From assembly GCA_023078555.1 (NCBI GenBank), contig CM041198.1, positions 832,856-896,855 of the forward strand: a stretch of 64,000 bases of DNA, read 5' to 3'. Under the pieces are notes generated by a model. That model had not been told where the DNA came from, did no database searches, and saw nothing but the letters and a program-made list of their open reading frames with translations. The position numbers and the translations under genes are program-made. Shown here piece after piece: positions 36,356-49,271 of the stretch. Position 1 is the stretch's first letter. Each line of letters begins with the position of its first letter. This DNA is from Ulva prolifera. Taxonomy: Eukaryota; Chlorophyta; Ulvophyceae; Ulvales; Ulvaceae.

Positions 36356-39300
36356 TCAGCGCGTAACATGAGCGGTTCCAGGTGGCACATCGGCCTCACC
36401 CCCCAGCAAACGCCCGAGTCTATAGCTCAGATCGCGCTCACTGGCCTTCAGCCTATCTTGGAGCCTCTGCATCCGCATCAAAGATGTGCTTCGATATCTT
36501 CCACTAAAGACATCTTTTGCGAAAGCAGCATGATCTTCAGTAGCATGCTCTCGCACGGACCTGGTAGGTGCCATGCTATGGCTGTGATAGTATCCACATG
36601 CAGGCACACGTGGAGGATGATGATGCACACAGGCACCAGGCTGAACAGCTGGCATGTTTGCTGTGTCCACCAACGGCATGCGAGCAACGCGACCACGCAC
36701 GCACTCTGAATTCCCGCATGCACACATCCTCGATGTTGCAACAGGCTGCACGAAGGCCTGCAATGATGCATGCTGCGGCAGTTCTGGTCCGTGGTGCACA
36801 TGGTGCCCTGCCGCAGCGACTTGCGTGTATCCCCTGCCGCCGTCTCCCGTCATGCTGCTGTGGTGGTGGCACATATGGACACCTTGACCGCTGTGTGTTG
36901 GTGGAACATTCAATGTGGTGGAGCAAGCCACCGTTCCTTGCATAGGGCTGGCAGGGGCACTTGCAGGCGCCTGTTGAGGGCCCGCAGGGTGTGCAGGTGG
37001 CTGTTGCTGCATGGCCATTGTGGCAATCTGATTGGCCCGCTCATGCAATTGCTCTTCTAGCATCTGGACATACTCTTGTGCATCTCGAATCTGAACGCCA
37101 TGCAGCGGAAACTGAAGTACCACATCATGCAGTGGCAAAGTTGAACATATTGTGCATGGCCGATATTACTGCATGCCTACAAACTCTACCAGGATTAGGA
37201 TACATGCTGTGTCACAGAAATATATTTCATCGGGCCAGAAATATGGAAATTGACCATATTTGTGGGGCTTGGCACAAGACAGAGCGCTCTCACAAGAGCA
37301 CCGAAGCACTCAGCTTTGAAATGCCATATGACAATGCGGGCATGGATGAGAGGCGTTGTCACGTAGCGCTCACTACCACCCATGACAGGCAGATCAAAAT
37401 TCTGGGCTCATCAGCCTTGTGTAGTGTGATATCGACGCATACCCTTGAGATAGCCACGTTGCAATCGTCCCTGACTCCAGCTGCTTCTGTACTGTGCCTT
37501 GCCGTCTGTTCGGCGTGTTCACGCTCTGCCTGTGCCAACCTCCCATGCCACTGTTGCTCCAGTTGTGCCATTTGATGTCGATGTGCTTTCGCCTGGTTCT
37601 CAAACTACATTGCAGAACACCATAAGTAGAACGGCATCAGGACAAGATACACCAGCTCCTAGCAAAGACAAGGTCTGCGGAGCACCTTCTTTTCCCATGT
37701 GGCCGCTTGTTTCTCCACTGCAGATGCGATTGTGCGCTTGTCCTTCGACAGGTCTTTCACACGCTGTTCTGCAGTTTCGGCCCGCCCTTCAACAGCCTCA
37801 ATCCTCGTGGTGTGTACCTGCATCCTGCAGCTCATCACTGGGCCTCCAATGTCGACACACATTACAACTTCCATGCACAGCTGGGTGGCCACCACCCATC
37901 GTTACATCAGCCTTGAGGAGTCATGCACACCAGACATGGATTCTGGGCATACATATGAGGTGGTTCTGGGTTTGTTACAACTCTGTCAAAACGCCACTCG
38001 GGTGGCCGTGCAATTGGGCAAGCTGCAAAGTGCGATCGTGCCCCAGTGGACAGACAGGGTGGACATGGTGTGTATGAATCTTGAGAAAATTTTCGCATGA
38101 GCATCTTTGCAACGCTAGGAACATCCATCCTGAACTGCGCTAAGCAGCTTACTGAACCGCAAGAGCATTCTGGTGACGGCTGTTGTAGTGGGACCACTGT
38201 TGTGCCATGCATCAGCGAAGAACAAGCACGCCTGTTCGACATGGGGTTGCACACAGACCGTAGCCGGCATCTTAATCATGGATTTAATTCATACAGTACC
38301 CACTTAGATGCAAAGTTTGGTCAAGTTTTAGCGCAGGAGCCAGCCTTGAGCCCACCCTCACCATGTTGTACAACCCCGACTTGATGTCAAGCTCAGTGCA
38401 AGTATAACAATCCACCAGTCACCCGGAACCCTGCACTGACACATTTGCAGAAGGAGAAAGTATGCATTGCAAGCACACCAGGGCCATCTTCTCTATCTCA
38501 TTGGTGAGTTGCTGGATCTGCTGGCAAGCAGCATTTCGGGCACTTTCGGTGCATCGCAGCTCCTCTCTTGATGTGGCTACCTCTTGACGCATCTGCTGCA
38601 ATTCAGCATCCCGATGCTGTAGCTCCATATGGGACTGCGCCAGAAGCTCTCCCGTGTGTCCAGCATTGTTGCTGTTCTCGTGTTCTATTGCAGCAAAGGA
38701 CTTGTGGATCATGCCAAGCTACACACGCAATGTCCCGTAAAACACTCATGAATGTTTAGCTCGGTTCAGTACAAGCTATTTGGTGTCTCAGCAAGGAGAC
38801 TCACACCTCCCGGTGAGATGCATCAAGCTCACCCTGACACTGAGACAGCTTCTTCTGATTCTCAACAGATTCTCTATGATGCTCTGCTTTGCAGCTCAGA
38901 AGCTCAGCCTGAGCAGCATCGCGTTGCCTTTGTGCTTCTGCTGTCTTCTCCATTTGGCTGCTGACAGCTGCCTCAAGGTCTTTCACACGAGAGCTGTGTT
39001 TCTCAGAGTCAAGCATGGCTTGGCTACTACTCACTTGCTTCTCAACATTCAGTTGCGCTTTGAGCTCCTGCGGTCAGTGGTATGTGTTGTTGGTCTGAGC
39101 TGCAATCCGGTCACGACCAGCAGTGGTGTTCCAGCACCCGACATTATGCTTGCTATGATGAACTACCAAGTGACATGAAGTAAACATTGCTGCAGCATTC
39201 GATGCAATCCACGAGTGAGGTCCATCGTTGCGCAACTGTATCTAGCCCAACTGGTCTGGTAGCCATCAGCAAGGAACCATACCGCAATTGCAGCATCTTT

Positions 39301-40485
39301 CTGGTTGCACACCGCAGTGGCCTGCTCCACAAACTTCCTATGTTCTCCTTCTAGGCTGCCAAGCGCTTCCTCTGTGACTTTGAGATCACGCTTTGCCTGA
39401 TGACATTGGGACGTGGATTCTTGGTGCTGCAGTTGCAGTTGATCTGTCATTGCGTTCGCACTATGCAGTTGTGCCTGCAAACTCGCAAGCTCCCCTTGAA
39501 CCTGCTCCATTCTATTTTTATGACCGGCTGCAGTTCCTTGACGTTCCTGCAAGCAGGTAACAAGCATGATGGGATAATCTTGTGAAGCGATTGCTGTGAG
39601 CGCCGGATCATCATCTGATGTCAGCATCCGTTTGCTGAGCAAGACAGACCAGAAATTGAGCTTGCCTGCCGAAGATGGGATTCTGCAGCATCGAGTTGCA
39701 ACATAACGTCTGCCATGGCTGCGTCATGCTCCCTTTGCAGTACCGCTACCTTGTTCGCACACCGCTCCTCCAAAGCGGAAATTTGAGCATGTGCCTGCTC
39801 TGCTCGAATCTCACTGCTAGCTGCCAACGCTTTGGCCTCATCAATTCTCTGAACGGCATTAGCAAGCTCTTGGGAACGCTGGTCAGCCATTTCTTTATGT
39901 GCTTTGATCTGATTCTCCATCAGATCCAGTTCCGTGTCTCGATCTTTCAGCAGCTCCAAATTGAACTGGAAGTCCTTCGTGAGCTGCTTCAGCTGCGAAC
40001 GCAGCTTGCTGATCTCTTCCTTCCCTTTCCTTTCCTGCTCTTGTGCTCGTTCTAGCTGCTCTGCCAATGCTTGATTTCGCTGTGCGGCAATGCTGGCAAG
40101 TTCGGTTTCTTTTTCCTGTATCAGGTTGTTGCGATCGTAATCTCCGTGCCAAGGTAGCCTCACTAGGCTGCACTCTGTGCAACAAGAAAGGCAAGTGTCG
40201 CTTGCAAATGACCCAATGGTTTATGCAACCTACCCTGATAATGTCCTTGAGTGCGCCTTGAGGATTCCTCCGAGGCATCCCGTCCAGCTGTGGCGTCTTG
40301 GCGCCACGATAGCTGGCCATGTTCTCGATGACCTGCTCGACGCGGCTCGAGGCATAATCCAGCGAGGGATCTAGCAGAGGAGAAAAGCTGGGCGACCTGA
40401 GAACGGATGGATGCATGTCACTCAAAGATGTGGCATCTTGAGAGGACATGACCTCTCGCAAACGAGGTGGGTCGCGGTCGACCAT
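36356..40485 (-). CDS. CCDC57-like long coiled-coil protein
   Basis: The start at 40485 (MVDRDPPRLREVMSSQD) is followed by a Ser/Pro-rich N-terminus and GALKDII. Then come exons of almost unbroken coiled coil: 40.14-39.66 kb (NLIQEKETELASIAAQRNQA and KDFQFNLELLKDRDTELDLM), 39.54-39.28 kb, 39.07-38.8 kb, 38.71-38.48 kb, 37.86-37.68 kb, 37.57-37.43 kb and 37.1-36.36 kb. The block DFQFNLELLKDRDTELDLME corresponds to the DFxYNLxLLxERDxELExYD motif of CCDC57, a centriole/centriolar-satellite protein needed for duplication and ciliogenesis in animals. The C-terminal exon is different: rich in His, Ala, Pro and Gln, including a CHHHSSM patch and clusters of Cys, ending in a short helix RLQDRLKASERDLSYRLGRLL. 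Coiled coil gives weak homology evidence, so the name depends on that one motif. Exon ends are approximate. Confidence 0.5.
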
Positions 40486-41423
40486 CTGGCCGACTACACG
40501 TCACCGCTGCAGTATGTACCTACTGCACCATCAGCCGTGCCTGGCACCACAGATACCGATGACACGGCTGGGCACATTCATGTCAGCCAAATTGAGTTCC
40601 AGAACATGTCTTGTTCCAGGCGACAGCACGCCCCCGACTTCAGCAAAGATGTTGCATGCCTAGGCTTGAACAAGGGCATCACTACATGACAGCGGGCGGA
40701 ATTGGTGATGGACCCAAAGAATTTGATTTCTGCACACGTCTGCCGAGCTCTTGGCGCAGCATGACGCTCGAGCTTGTTGCCCCGCCCATTGATCAATCTG
40801 CTACTGAAGGCACTGGTGGCCACTGCTTGGTCTCGGCATGAAGAATCGTGATTGCACAATAGAAGGACGTGAACATTCGGCCGAAGATATACAAGGATGT
40901 CACAATCTACGCAGGCAAGTCCGCTCTGATCCATTGGGAGTTCCGCGATGTCGCGGCTACAAGCAGACGGCGACGCAGAGGAGCGTAAGCCCGAGTCTAC
41001 AAGTGCGCAGCTGGCGCCCACATCACGCTAGGAACGTGCGCAAGCCCAGGTGATAAACCTGTTGTTGGGAGGTGTTGGTGCGCCCGTGTAGTATGTTGTT
41101 CTCATGATGTTCGAATTATCCCCGAAAGACCTGCGACTCGACGGGCCTTTCACCACGGTGCATACTCGTTGACCACTACGCTGAGGACCAGGGCTTTTGT
41201 AGCTTGACAGCGCAAGGATAGACTCGCCCGGATCTTGGGTTCCCTGGAGTCGACAGTAGTGTCTGTGCTTTTTCCACCGCTCCCCGGGTGAGCTCAATGC
41301 ACCAGCTGCAGCTATGTGCTGTATCGAGACAGCCCTGGTGCGTGTCGGTGGCTCGCTATACATGCTTTTGAAGTGAGTTGTCCGATTGACGTCTGGGATG
41401 CAAGGACAAAGGTAAGGAGGTAG

Positions 41424-41560
41424 GTAGCACCGCCGAGCGCAACATCAGAACAAGAACCACAAAACTGCACACCCAATCCACAGCAAGCATCCCATGCAGA
41501 AAAAGCAGCCACTCAGCATCGCCGTGCATTGCACAGGCGAAATCGCACGCACCCCTCCCC
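41424..41560 (+). repeat. Dispersed repeat, GTAGCACC family, divergent copy
   Basis: Begins AGGTAGGTAGCACCGCC and continues A/C-rich, with only the opening block clearly shared with the other copies. The end is uncertain. Confidence 0.4.
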
Positions 41561-42787
41561 TCCCCCAGGCACACACACTCTCAAACGCCCCGCTGAAGAT
41601 ACCTACATCAGCTGCGCGCGAGGCGGCCTGACATGTGCCGCCCGGCCAGGCCACCCGGTTTCAGGGCAATGGAGCCCCCTCGTTCGTTGTGCGCAACTGT
41701 CTGTCCCGTCATGGGGGCGTTGGCGGTGCAACTTCCATCTCTGTCGCTCTGCCTCGCTGCCTTCGACTTAATAATGCTGATACAGCCCGCACGGCCAGCC
41801 GCACCTCCGCTGAAGCATGTCACGATCCCAGATCAGCAATCTCCCAGAACGAAAGACAGCCTCAGGTGGAGCACACCTTGCACAGCTGCACCTGACAAGG
41901 CGCAGTGCCGGATTTGTTTGGAGAGGGCTTCGCGGACTGGTATCTAGGAGGCTGCACGCCATGTGGCGGCTGGGCAATATAGTATTCAGCCCTGAGCGCT
42001 GTATTAGAGGTTTCTGTGGCGCTGCCTAACAGGCTCCTAGGTGGGCATGTGTGGCTTTGTGGGGCACCGGGTTGAATGTGAGGGGATGCTTGTGTGCATG
42101 GCCCTGAGTGCACCAATGTTGCGCATGCCGGGTGCAGACTTGAATGCACGGGGGGTTAATTATTGTTCTGTGTGGGGTGTTCGCTGTGGCTGGGGTGAGC
42201 TATATCCCTGCCCTCGTGTTTCAGACACTTTCTGCGGTGCTGGCGGCCTCGTCGGCTCCATCATTGTGACACAGCCACACCTATCAGAACTCGTGATGCG
42301 AATTCCACGCAGGAGCTCTGCTCCATGCAGTAGCCAAGACAAAGCGCCGTCCATGCATGTGGCCACTTTCTTGACCACCTCACTGTACTTCTCACGCCCG
42401 CCTGCACACACTTACAAACATCCTCCATTTGAATGGGCATGGCACAGCAAATCAAGTATGGACATGCCTGGAAGCTCCTTTTTGGGGTGCGCCTGTTTGG
42501 GGCAGACTTTGAGAATTTTTCCTCCGGGACCCATGCACACCGTGACGCCCGCAATGCCAAGCAGACGCTGCGATCAGACTGACACACAGAGTAAACACTG
42601 CCTCCCAGACATAGTCCGTAGTTGTACGGATGACAGCCGTCGCCCATCGAATACACAGCGGGCAGCAAATCCACACTCAGCGCTGACCCACGCACAGCAC
42701 AATAAGTGCAGGACGGCTGCAGACGTATCAGAACCAACAGCCATCTATGTGTCATAACTCATGACTCATAAGGATAAAGCCAAAGAG

Positions 42788-42819
42788 GCAGGTAGCACCA
42801 CAGAAGACGAACAGGGGCA

Positions 42820-42870
<51 letters not shown>

Positions 42871-42935
42871 CAACTAACCGCCGGCGCTCAACACAGACCA
42901 ACACATCTGTACCGCTGCACACCAACACTGCCCAT
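42788..42935 (+). repeat. Dispersed repeat, GTAGCACC family, with CA tract
   Basis: Begins GGCAGGTAGCACCACAG like the copy at 12236, carries a long CA microsatellite inside, and ends near CTCAACACAGACCAACAC, which also resembles the 12236 copy. Confidence 0.55.
42821..42866 (+). repeat. (CA)23 microsatellite
   Basis: 46 bases of perfect CA dinucleotide inside the repeat copy that begins at 42788. Confidence 0.95.
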
Positions 42936-44177
42936 GCACGCCAGCGGGCATTAGTGTGAGTTAGTGTCGATGCATGCGTGCACCCAGCTGTGATGAGTTC
43001 TGCAATCAGGGTAGCGACATGTGCCAGCACGTGCAGAACCTGCGACTTTCGAAAACTGCGGCCGCCCTCGCGAGCGCTGTATGATGAAATCTTGGAGTAA
43101 TTGAGTAAACTCTCTGGAGTTACAGCTGGAACACAAGCAGAAACGGCTGGATCTCTTACACAGTTGAGCCAGAAGCCGGCATGATGTGTTTCACTAGTCG
43201 ATACATTCACTGCATGCAAAAGACTCCTGTAGGCATTTTGCAGTTACCAGGCGACTAGTGACTGCTTGGCGTCTTCAAGACACGACGCAACCTGTGGACT
43301 TCGATGCAGGCGTACGTGAGGTGTGTGTAGGCAGACATGCAAGCAAAGGCTGCATGCGACAGTATCAGACTAGAACAGGTGCATGTTTGGTCGTCAGGCT
43401 CCCACTATTAGTTGTGAACTTTTGTGGCTGTAGTCCATGTCTTGGAATTGGACAACAGAAGTGCTCTTCCATGTGTGTTCCTGTTAAGCTTTAGTGTGCA
43501 CAAGTTTGCTGTCCGCTGTCTGCTCACCCCACCACTGCGACCGTCGCAAAAACATAACAAAGCACTCGAAGGTATAGCACAACTGCACCAAACAAAGGGA
43601 CATGTGGACGTCACGGCTGCAGTTTAGCTCAGATGTCCATGGAAGCTCCCAGTTGCCGGCATCATCGCACACAGGCTCTGGTTTCGCGTGACATAGGCAC
43701 CCAGTTTGAGAGGTTACAGTTGATCGTACCAGATGTGTCCATAACAATCAAGTGAACACAGCAGTCCTACACAGACATCGACCCCATGTTGCCCTCCCAG
43801 AAAGGGGGCAGTCTATGCACGAGATGCAGCCGCGACTTTATTAACGAATCTGTTCAGGTGTACTGAACCACTTCAGGTAGGCCCTTTGGGGCCAACTCAA
43901 CGCAGCTAATTCCTGACATCAGCCATCTGCGTGGTGCAGGGATAAGTCGAAGAGGCAGCGAGCATTGCAGCCATCTGTGTGGAGCTGTGCCGGGACAGCA
44001 GGTCAGCTGGCGTCAGCTGGACTGAACGCTGAAGAATTAAAGGCAGCGAGGTGCACGTACCAAAACTGTATAGCCACCACTCTGATGCACTTGTTTGCGC
44101 GGCATACTGCCGATCGAATACGCAGTTGGTCTCTCTGTGTCTGGTTTGTTGTGCCTCTGTTCTGTACATCGGGGCTT

Positions 44178-44241
44178 CCAGCAGACACAGTGTCTGCTTC
44201 ATTACCCATTTGTGTAACACAGCAGACACTGTATCTGCTGG
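44178..44241. repeat. Hairpin with 21-base arms that are themselves palindromic
   Basis: Left arm 44178-44198 and right arm 44221-44241 are reverse complements with one mismatch, separated by a 22-base spacer. Each arm centres on the near-palindrome GCAGACACAGTGTCTGC. The transcript of either strand could fold into a stable hairpin. Confidence 0.8.
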
Positions 44242-44856
44242 ACGCACAACACAGAATGCTGCACAACTTGGATTTTGCTGCATGCATGAGCAGCCACAGA
44301 ACATGTTGGACCACCAAAGTGCACACTGCGGGACAGTTTCCTATGCATGGCCTGCACACTTGTTCTGCATGCTCCTCAGCCCAGCAGCCAAGAGGATTTG
44401 CAACACACTGGTGCTGCTGGTGGGTGTGCTGTGCAGTCCGTCCTTGGCGCTGTGTGCAGCCCTTCACTAGATCAGATCACGGGTGGATGATCTCTGGTGG
44501 ACAGTGACTGTGTGAAACGCTGGACTCCCTATGGTGCAACGGCAAGCGCTATTCCACCAACATGACGCAAGCGTTGTGCACAGGATCGCTTGCCATGTAA
44601 TTCCCCTCCTCGTGCATCTGGGTTTGGAATTGAGCTGTCGCAGATACCTAGGCGAGATCTGGGCGCACGTGCATGTCATTGATTTTGCTCTCTGGGCATG
44701 CAAATCTGTCCTGAGGTGAAAGGGGCGCCTGCACACACCGTTGCACCACAGCCATGATGAGGGAGAAGACCTTGAGATAGAAGGGATAAGGAGTCCTGTG
44801 AATTTTCATGGTGCTCAAGGTGCGGCTTGTGGCTTCTCGTTTTGCGGCTATACTTG

Positions 44857-45210
44857 TCACCAGTCTAGATTCGGGGTGGACCGGAGAATCAAATGCAAAG
44901 ACGCACTTCCTGTGGCTAGCTCTGCGCGGGTCACGCAGCCAATAGCATTTGTGTATCTTAGCACAGCCATTCCAATCAGGAATCCGACCACACACCGAGG
45001 CATTCTGCCGCCAGTGCTGCCCAAACGAGCCTCGGCCTTCTGCATGCAAATCAGAACATAATCATGCAGAGTGGACTCAATGTTTTACAAGTGGGAGTTG
45101 AGGTTGTCTGGGTCCGTTCGTCCCGCTCACCCCAGGCCGAAGCAGCTCTGCCTTTGTGGTATCGCAACACTCACAGCACGGCCACCACTCTTGCTGACAG
45201 CGTTACCCAT
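44857..45210 (-). CDS. Doubtful small gene, product unknown
   Basis: Minus-strand ATG at 45210 gives MGNAVSKSGGRA followed by a textbook donor (GTGAGT). A pyrimidine-rich acceptor ending TTTGCATGCAG near 45040 continues in phase with KAEARLGSTGGRMPRC and a hydrophobic stretch (VVGFLIGMAVL), stopping at 44857. Another donor after MPR would instead lead to an exon at about 44910-44785. The MGN start could allow N-myristoylation. I do not recognise the family. Only the good splice signals argue for a gene. Confidence 0.22.
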
Positions 45211-48200
45211 AGCACCACACCGCCGAAACGAATACAACGACATCTAGCACAACCTTTTGGCAGCGGCAGGGACTGGACAGTAACGCTCCTGGCGCCATGA
45301 TTTGGTGTTCATTGTGAAGTGACTTGTGGCACATGCAAACAGGGTATTATGTGTGAGCAATCAGCATATGTGGCAATTCCATGACACAAAATTGCCACAA
45401 GCACGCCCGGCGGGCGGTGCACAGTGGCCAGGTGGGAAAGGTGATACAGAGCAGCGGATGCTTGAGCATGGTTGGTGCCCATCATGGCTGGGGATGAGAC
45501 AAGTTGGAGCTGGATCGATGACATCGTTCATAGACGCTGCTACATGTTTCATGCTGAGGCGTGTGAGCACAGCAGCTGGCTTGAGGGCAGCGTATTGTCA
45601 TGAACTCAGTGCATGGGAGCAGGACTGGCACTGAATGGGGCAAGAGCCCAATGGGAAACCGCTGTGTTCGTCTGGAGAAGCAGCTGCTGCATTCTTTGCC
45701 TACGTGCTATGGTAGCCCTGTGAATGCTGATGAGGGAAGCCTGTGTGTGCAAGACTGGGAGACAACTGCAACTGAGGGGCCAAGCCCTGCCTTCAGAGGC
45801 CACTCAAACCACTAGCAAAATGGGTGCAGAAACAGCGGACCACGTAGAGTGTGAAAGCAAACAGTGGTCCGTTTGAGTAACAGCGACCAGCTGCTATCAC
45901 CCACCTCACCGGAAACGCTGTTGCTGTGGATGTCTTCGAGGAAGTCTGGCGTCATCTCTTTGAAAGGGGCATTCGATCAGCGATTGGCATCGCGTAGCGG
46001 TGATCAGCAAGGAAGTACATCTGCGTCCCTGGTAATGATCAAATGGATTGTGATGTCACGATCGCTGACGTTTGCGAGTCGACTGCACTGAGTTTGTTTC
46101 CAGCCTTGTGGCTCCGCGTGGACCTCAGTTGCCCTGACATTGAACGCCTCCTTGACCATCACGCAGATGATCATCACTTCCGGCAGATCGCCACGCAGCT
46201 TTCCACTTCATCAAACGCGTATGCACCAGGGATGCACGTCCGCAGCGATCCGTATAACACTCCCTCCGAAGAGCGGATCCAGATGATACAATAACAAGCC
46301 ATGGCATATGTGAGACAGTTCATACCCAGGCGACGAAAGGGTCGCCGCGTGGAAAGTCGATCGCTGCAAACCAGGCGTGGGGACAATGCTCCACGACCAC
46401 GCTGTTGGAAGATGATGGCATTTGTGGTTGTGGCTGTCTGGGGACGAGATGATGCTCATGAACAGCTTGGTGGCTTTGTGCGTGCAGGTCACTGACGGCT
46501 CCGGTCAACCACAGCATGAACCACAGGCTGAAAATCATTCCACGCCCAAGAGTGGAGCTACCGTGAACTTGTGGTCAAGCGTCCGCCGACGCCGTGACGT
46601 CGAAATTGCCCGAAGTCCGGCGTCATGCATGCAGGCTGGGGCTGCTTGCGGTGCATGCATGCATGCATGACCCAGCGAGTGGTCCACGAATTGTGCACGC
46701 CCGCAACACTTTGCAGGCATTGTACTCACCGTTTGGCCATAATTGATAGTTGCCCTAAAAAGGGTGGTGATGGAACATTGTCACATCTTGTGGTACTCTC
46801 CCAGCGCGCATTGCCAACGTTGCGAGCAGTACTAAGTCTCGATTTGCAAAATTTTTTACTCGTTCAGACAGCACTGCGTATCCTTCAAAGCAAGTCTTCT
46901 GCTGCCGCTACCACCACTGCAGCTTGACTCAATCGAAGCTTCACTACCGTCTTTCCATCCAGTTACGGCTGCAAGACAAGCACCATGCAACAGCTATCAA
47001 CTCGTGGCGCAGGAAACGCAAGGTGCGGCCAGCTGCATGTACCGGTGACCAGTTGCTATACCTTTCGCTGGAAGGTCAAACACGTCTGAAAAGAACAGTC
47101 ACACTCTTCGGAGAGAAAGGGTTCGTTGCTCGGATGCTCTCGACGTTTGTCATGATCAGTCTGCTGGCGCTTAGCGTCAAGCGCGCTCACGTGCATGCTT
47201 CGGACACGCCCAGCCACACCACACTGATCGCTCCTCATGACAGCTGTTCTCTGAACATTGCACAGGCCACCGAGCAAGCGTGTTTCTCCACGCAGGATGT
47301 GCACAGCGAATCGAAAGCCACTGCAGATCGGTCATTGTATCGAAGATGCACGTACGTACGTTGGACACGTCCATCGAGAATGTTGACCACGCGGGCGAAT
47401 TTTCTGCAATAACCGCGCTGCATGCCACCGAAGCAGTTAATGCAAAGTTGTCATTCGAGGCTGTCTGGCATGTTCTGGGCGATGCTGGCACGTGTGAAGT
47501 ATGCACCACCAGCACCGCATGCGTTTCGAATATTCTCCAGTCATACCACATCGCGCCCTTGACCGTGTACCAGTCCTTCGGAATGCATTCGCACTGTGTG
47601 TCGCATTGCATCCACTGTCCGCCCGACTGATTCGCACAGTTCCGGTCACGCTTGCCTTTGCTTTGGTCGATGAAGCTCCTTCCCTGGAGGTGACGGGTCA
47701 GGCGCGTCCAGGCGTGTGCATTCGTTTCGGCGTGTGCGTTCGTTTCGAAAACGCGGACAGAATGGTACGGACGCTGGCTCAAGCCTGTGTCTCGAGCGGT
47801 ACGTGCGGTTCACACTTCCGACTGACTGAACTTGTTTTGAGAACACTCAGATTGTGTTTACGGGACATTGGCACGCTGAAACGGGGGGCGTCGGTCACCG
47901 TGACTGCCTAGATGTCGGGACCACTCGACCGCCCATCTATGCCGAGCTGTAGGGACAGTGCGATGACCATGCATCGCGCGCTTGTGCACCGGCCGTGTGG
48001 GGTTCCGGCTACAGTGGGTGTGTGCAAAATCACTTTCGGACTCCGGAAACAATGCCGACAATCGAAAATGTGCGCAGGGCCAACTGTCTCGAATAGACAC
48101 ATGTCCACAGCCACTAGTTCGGGAGTAGATCACAACGGCTCGGAAGACATCTGGCCATGACTCTGCCACCGCACACATTGCTGCCTATGTTAGTCCTGGC

Positions 48201-49271
48201 CCTTTTCGCAAAACATGCATCAGTCGTTTCATTGCGATGTTCCTTACAAAAAGCAGACAAAAGCCGCCTCAACACGCCTGCATTTAGCAGCATCGTGTAT
48301 CGGTTATTGCTGCGCTATTTCGAATCGCTGGCTACGAAGCTATACTCGATCTGCATCGGACGCAATCTTCCATCCAAGCACCAAGGTCTCACAGATATGT
48401 TTGTCCACACGCTCACGCATGCGATCGGCGGTCTGTCTTCTCCACGATGGTTGCTTTCGACAATGAACACGCCAGCCGACGTCGCGCCAAAGGTTGTGGA
48501 ACTTCGGCGCGACCTTTGAATTGTTTGTTTGGAGTAGATCTACTTTGGAGGTATTGTGATGTATCGTTGATTTGTGTCGGGAGTGAGGTTTTCTTACTGG
48601 CTTTGACCAGATCAATGCTCACCGGTCGCGTGCAGTCATAATTCCGGCAGTCTCAAGGCACACTGTGTAAACACATTGCGCACAAATCACGATCGCGTTT
48701 GGCAGCTTCCACGACTAGTTTCCTCTCGGATTGGAAGCCATCTGTGGCGGACGGCCTCCGTCCTTTGCACCCATTAACACGGGTTGTTCTTTGTGCGTGC
48801 GGTGCTACCTGCCACTCTGAACGCCCGACTGTGTAACAATCGCAGTGCAGCTGAACGCTATCAAATACGCCGCGGAGCATTGAAGCCGGCGACAACCTAT
48901 CTGTCATCGTTTACACTGAATGTAGCTGCGAATCGTAATTGTGCATGCATGTGCCGACCATGCCCCGCATGCATTCATTTCTATTCACGGGTTCAAGATG
49001 ACCCCCGGTCATGTACGCTATTTGATCATCTACATCTCTGACGGAGGTTAAAGATGCAACACTTCCTGGGTATGAACATACATGCATCAAACGTGCACCA
49101 GTCATGCCCAACATCGTGTTGTTAGGCCTGGTTCCATACACAAGTCGTGCAATGTTGGTTCTAGCTTCACTGACCCACCACACTGACCCACCACTACATC
49201 CATCCGTTAACACTGCTTACAACAAAGCCAGTTACTGCGCACACGGTTACTCATACATGTATATGCTGCAG

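Larger units (their letters stand above)
40486..49271. other. Long gene-poor region with repeats
   Basis: 8.8 kb without a gene I can name. It contains two copies of the GTAGCACC repeat (41424, 42788), a (CA)23 tract, a 64-base hairpin (44178), a GCAT tract (46652-46669), and one doubtful small minus-strand gene near 45.2 kb. Open frames of 60-200 codons occur on both strands but overlap and show no motif. The first exon of the cyclitol synthase gene must lie at its right end. Confidence 0.5.

Noticed and set aside
48157-48519. 120-codon plus-strand frame as a small gene
   Set aside because: No motif, no splice partners, and alternative frames are equally open.
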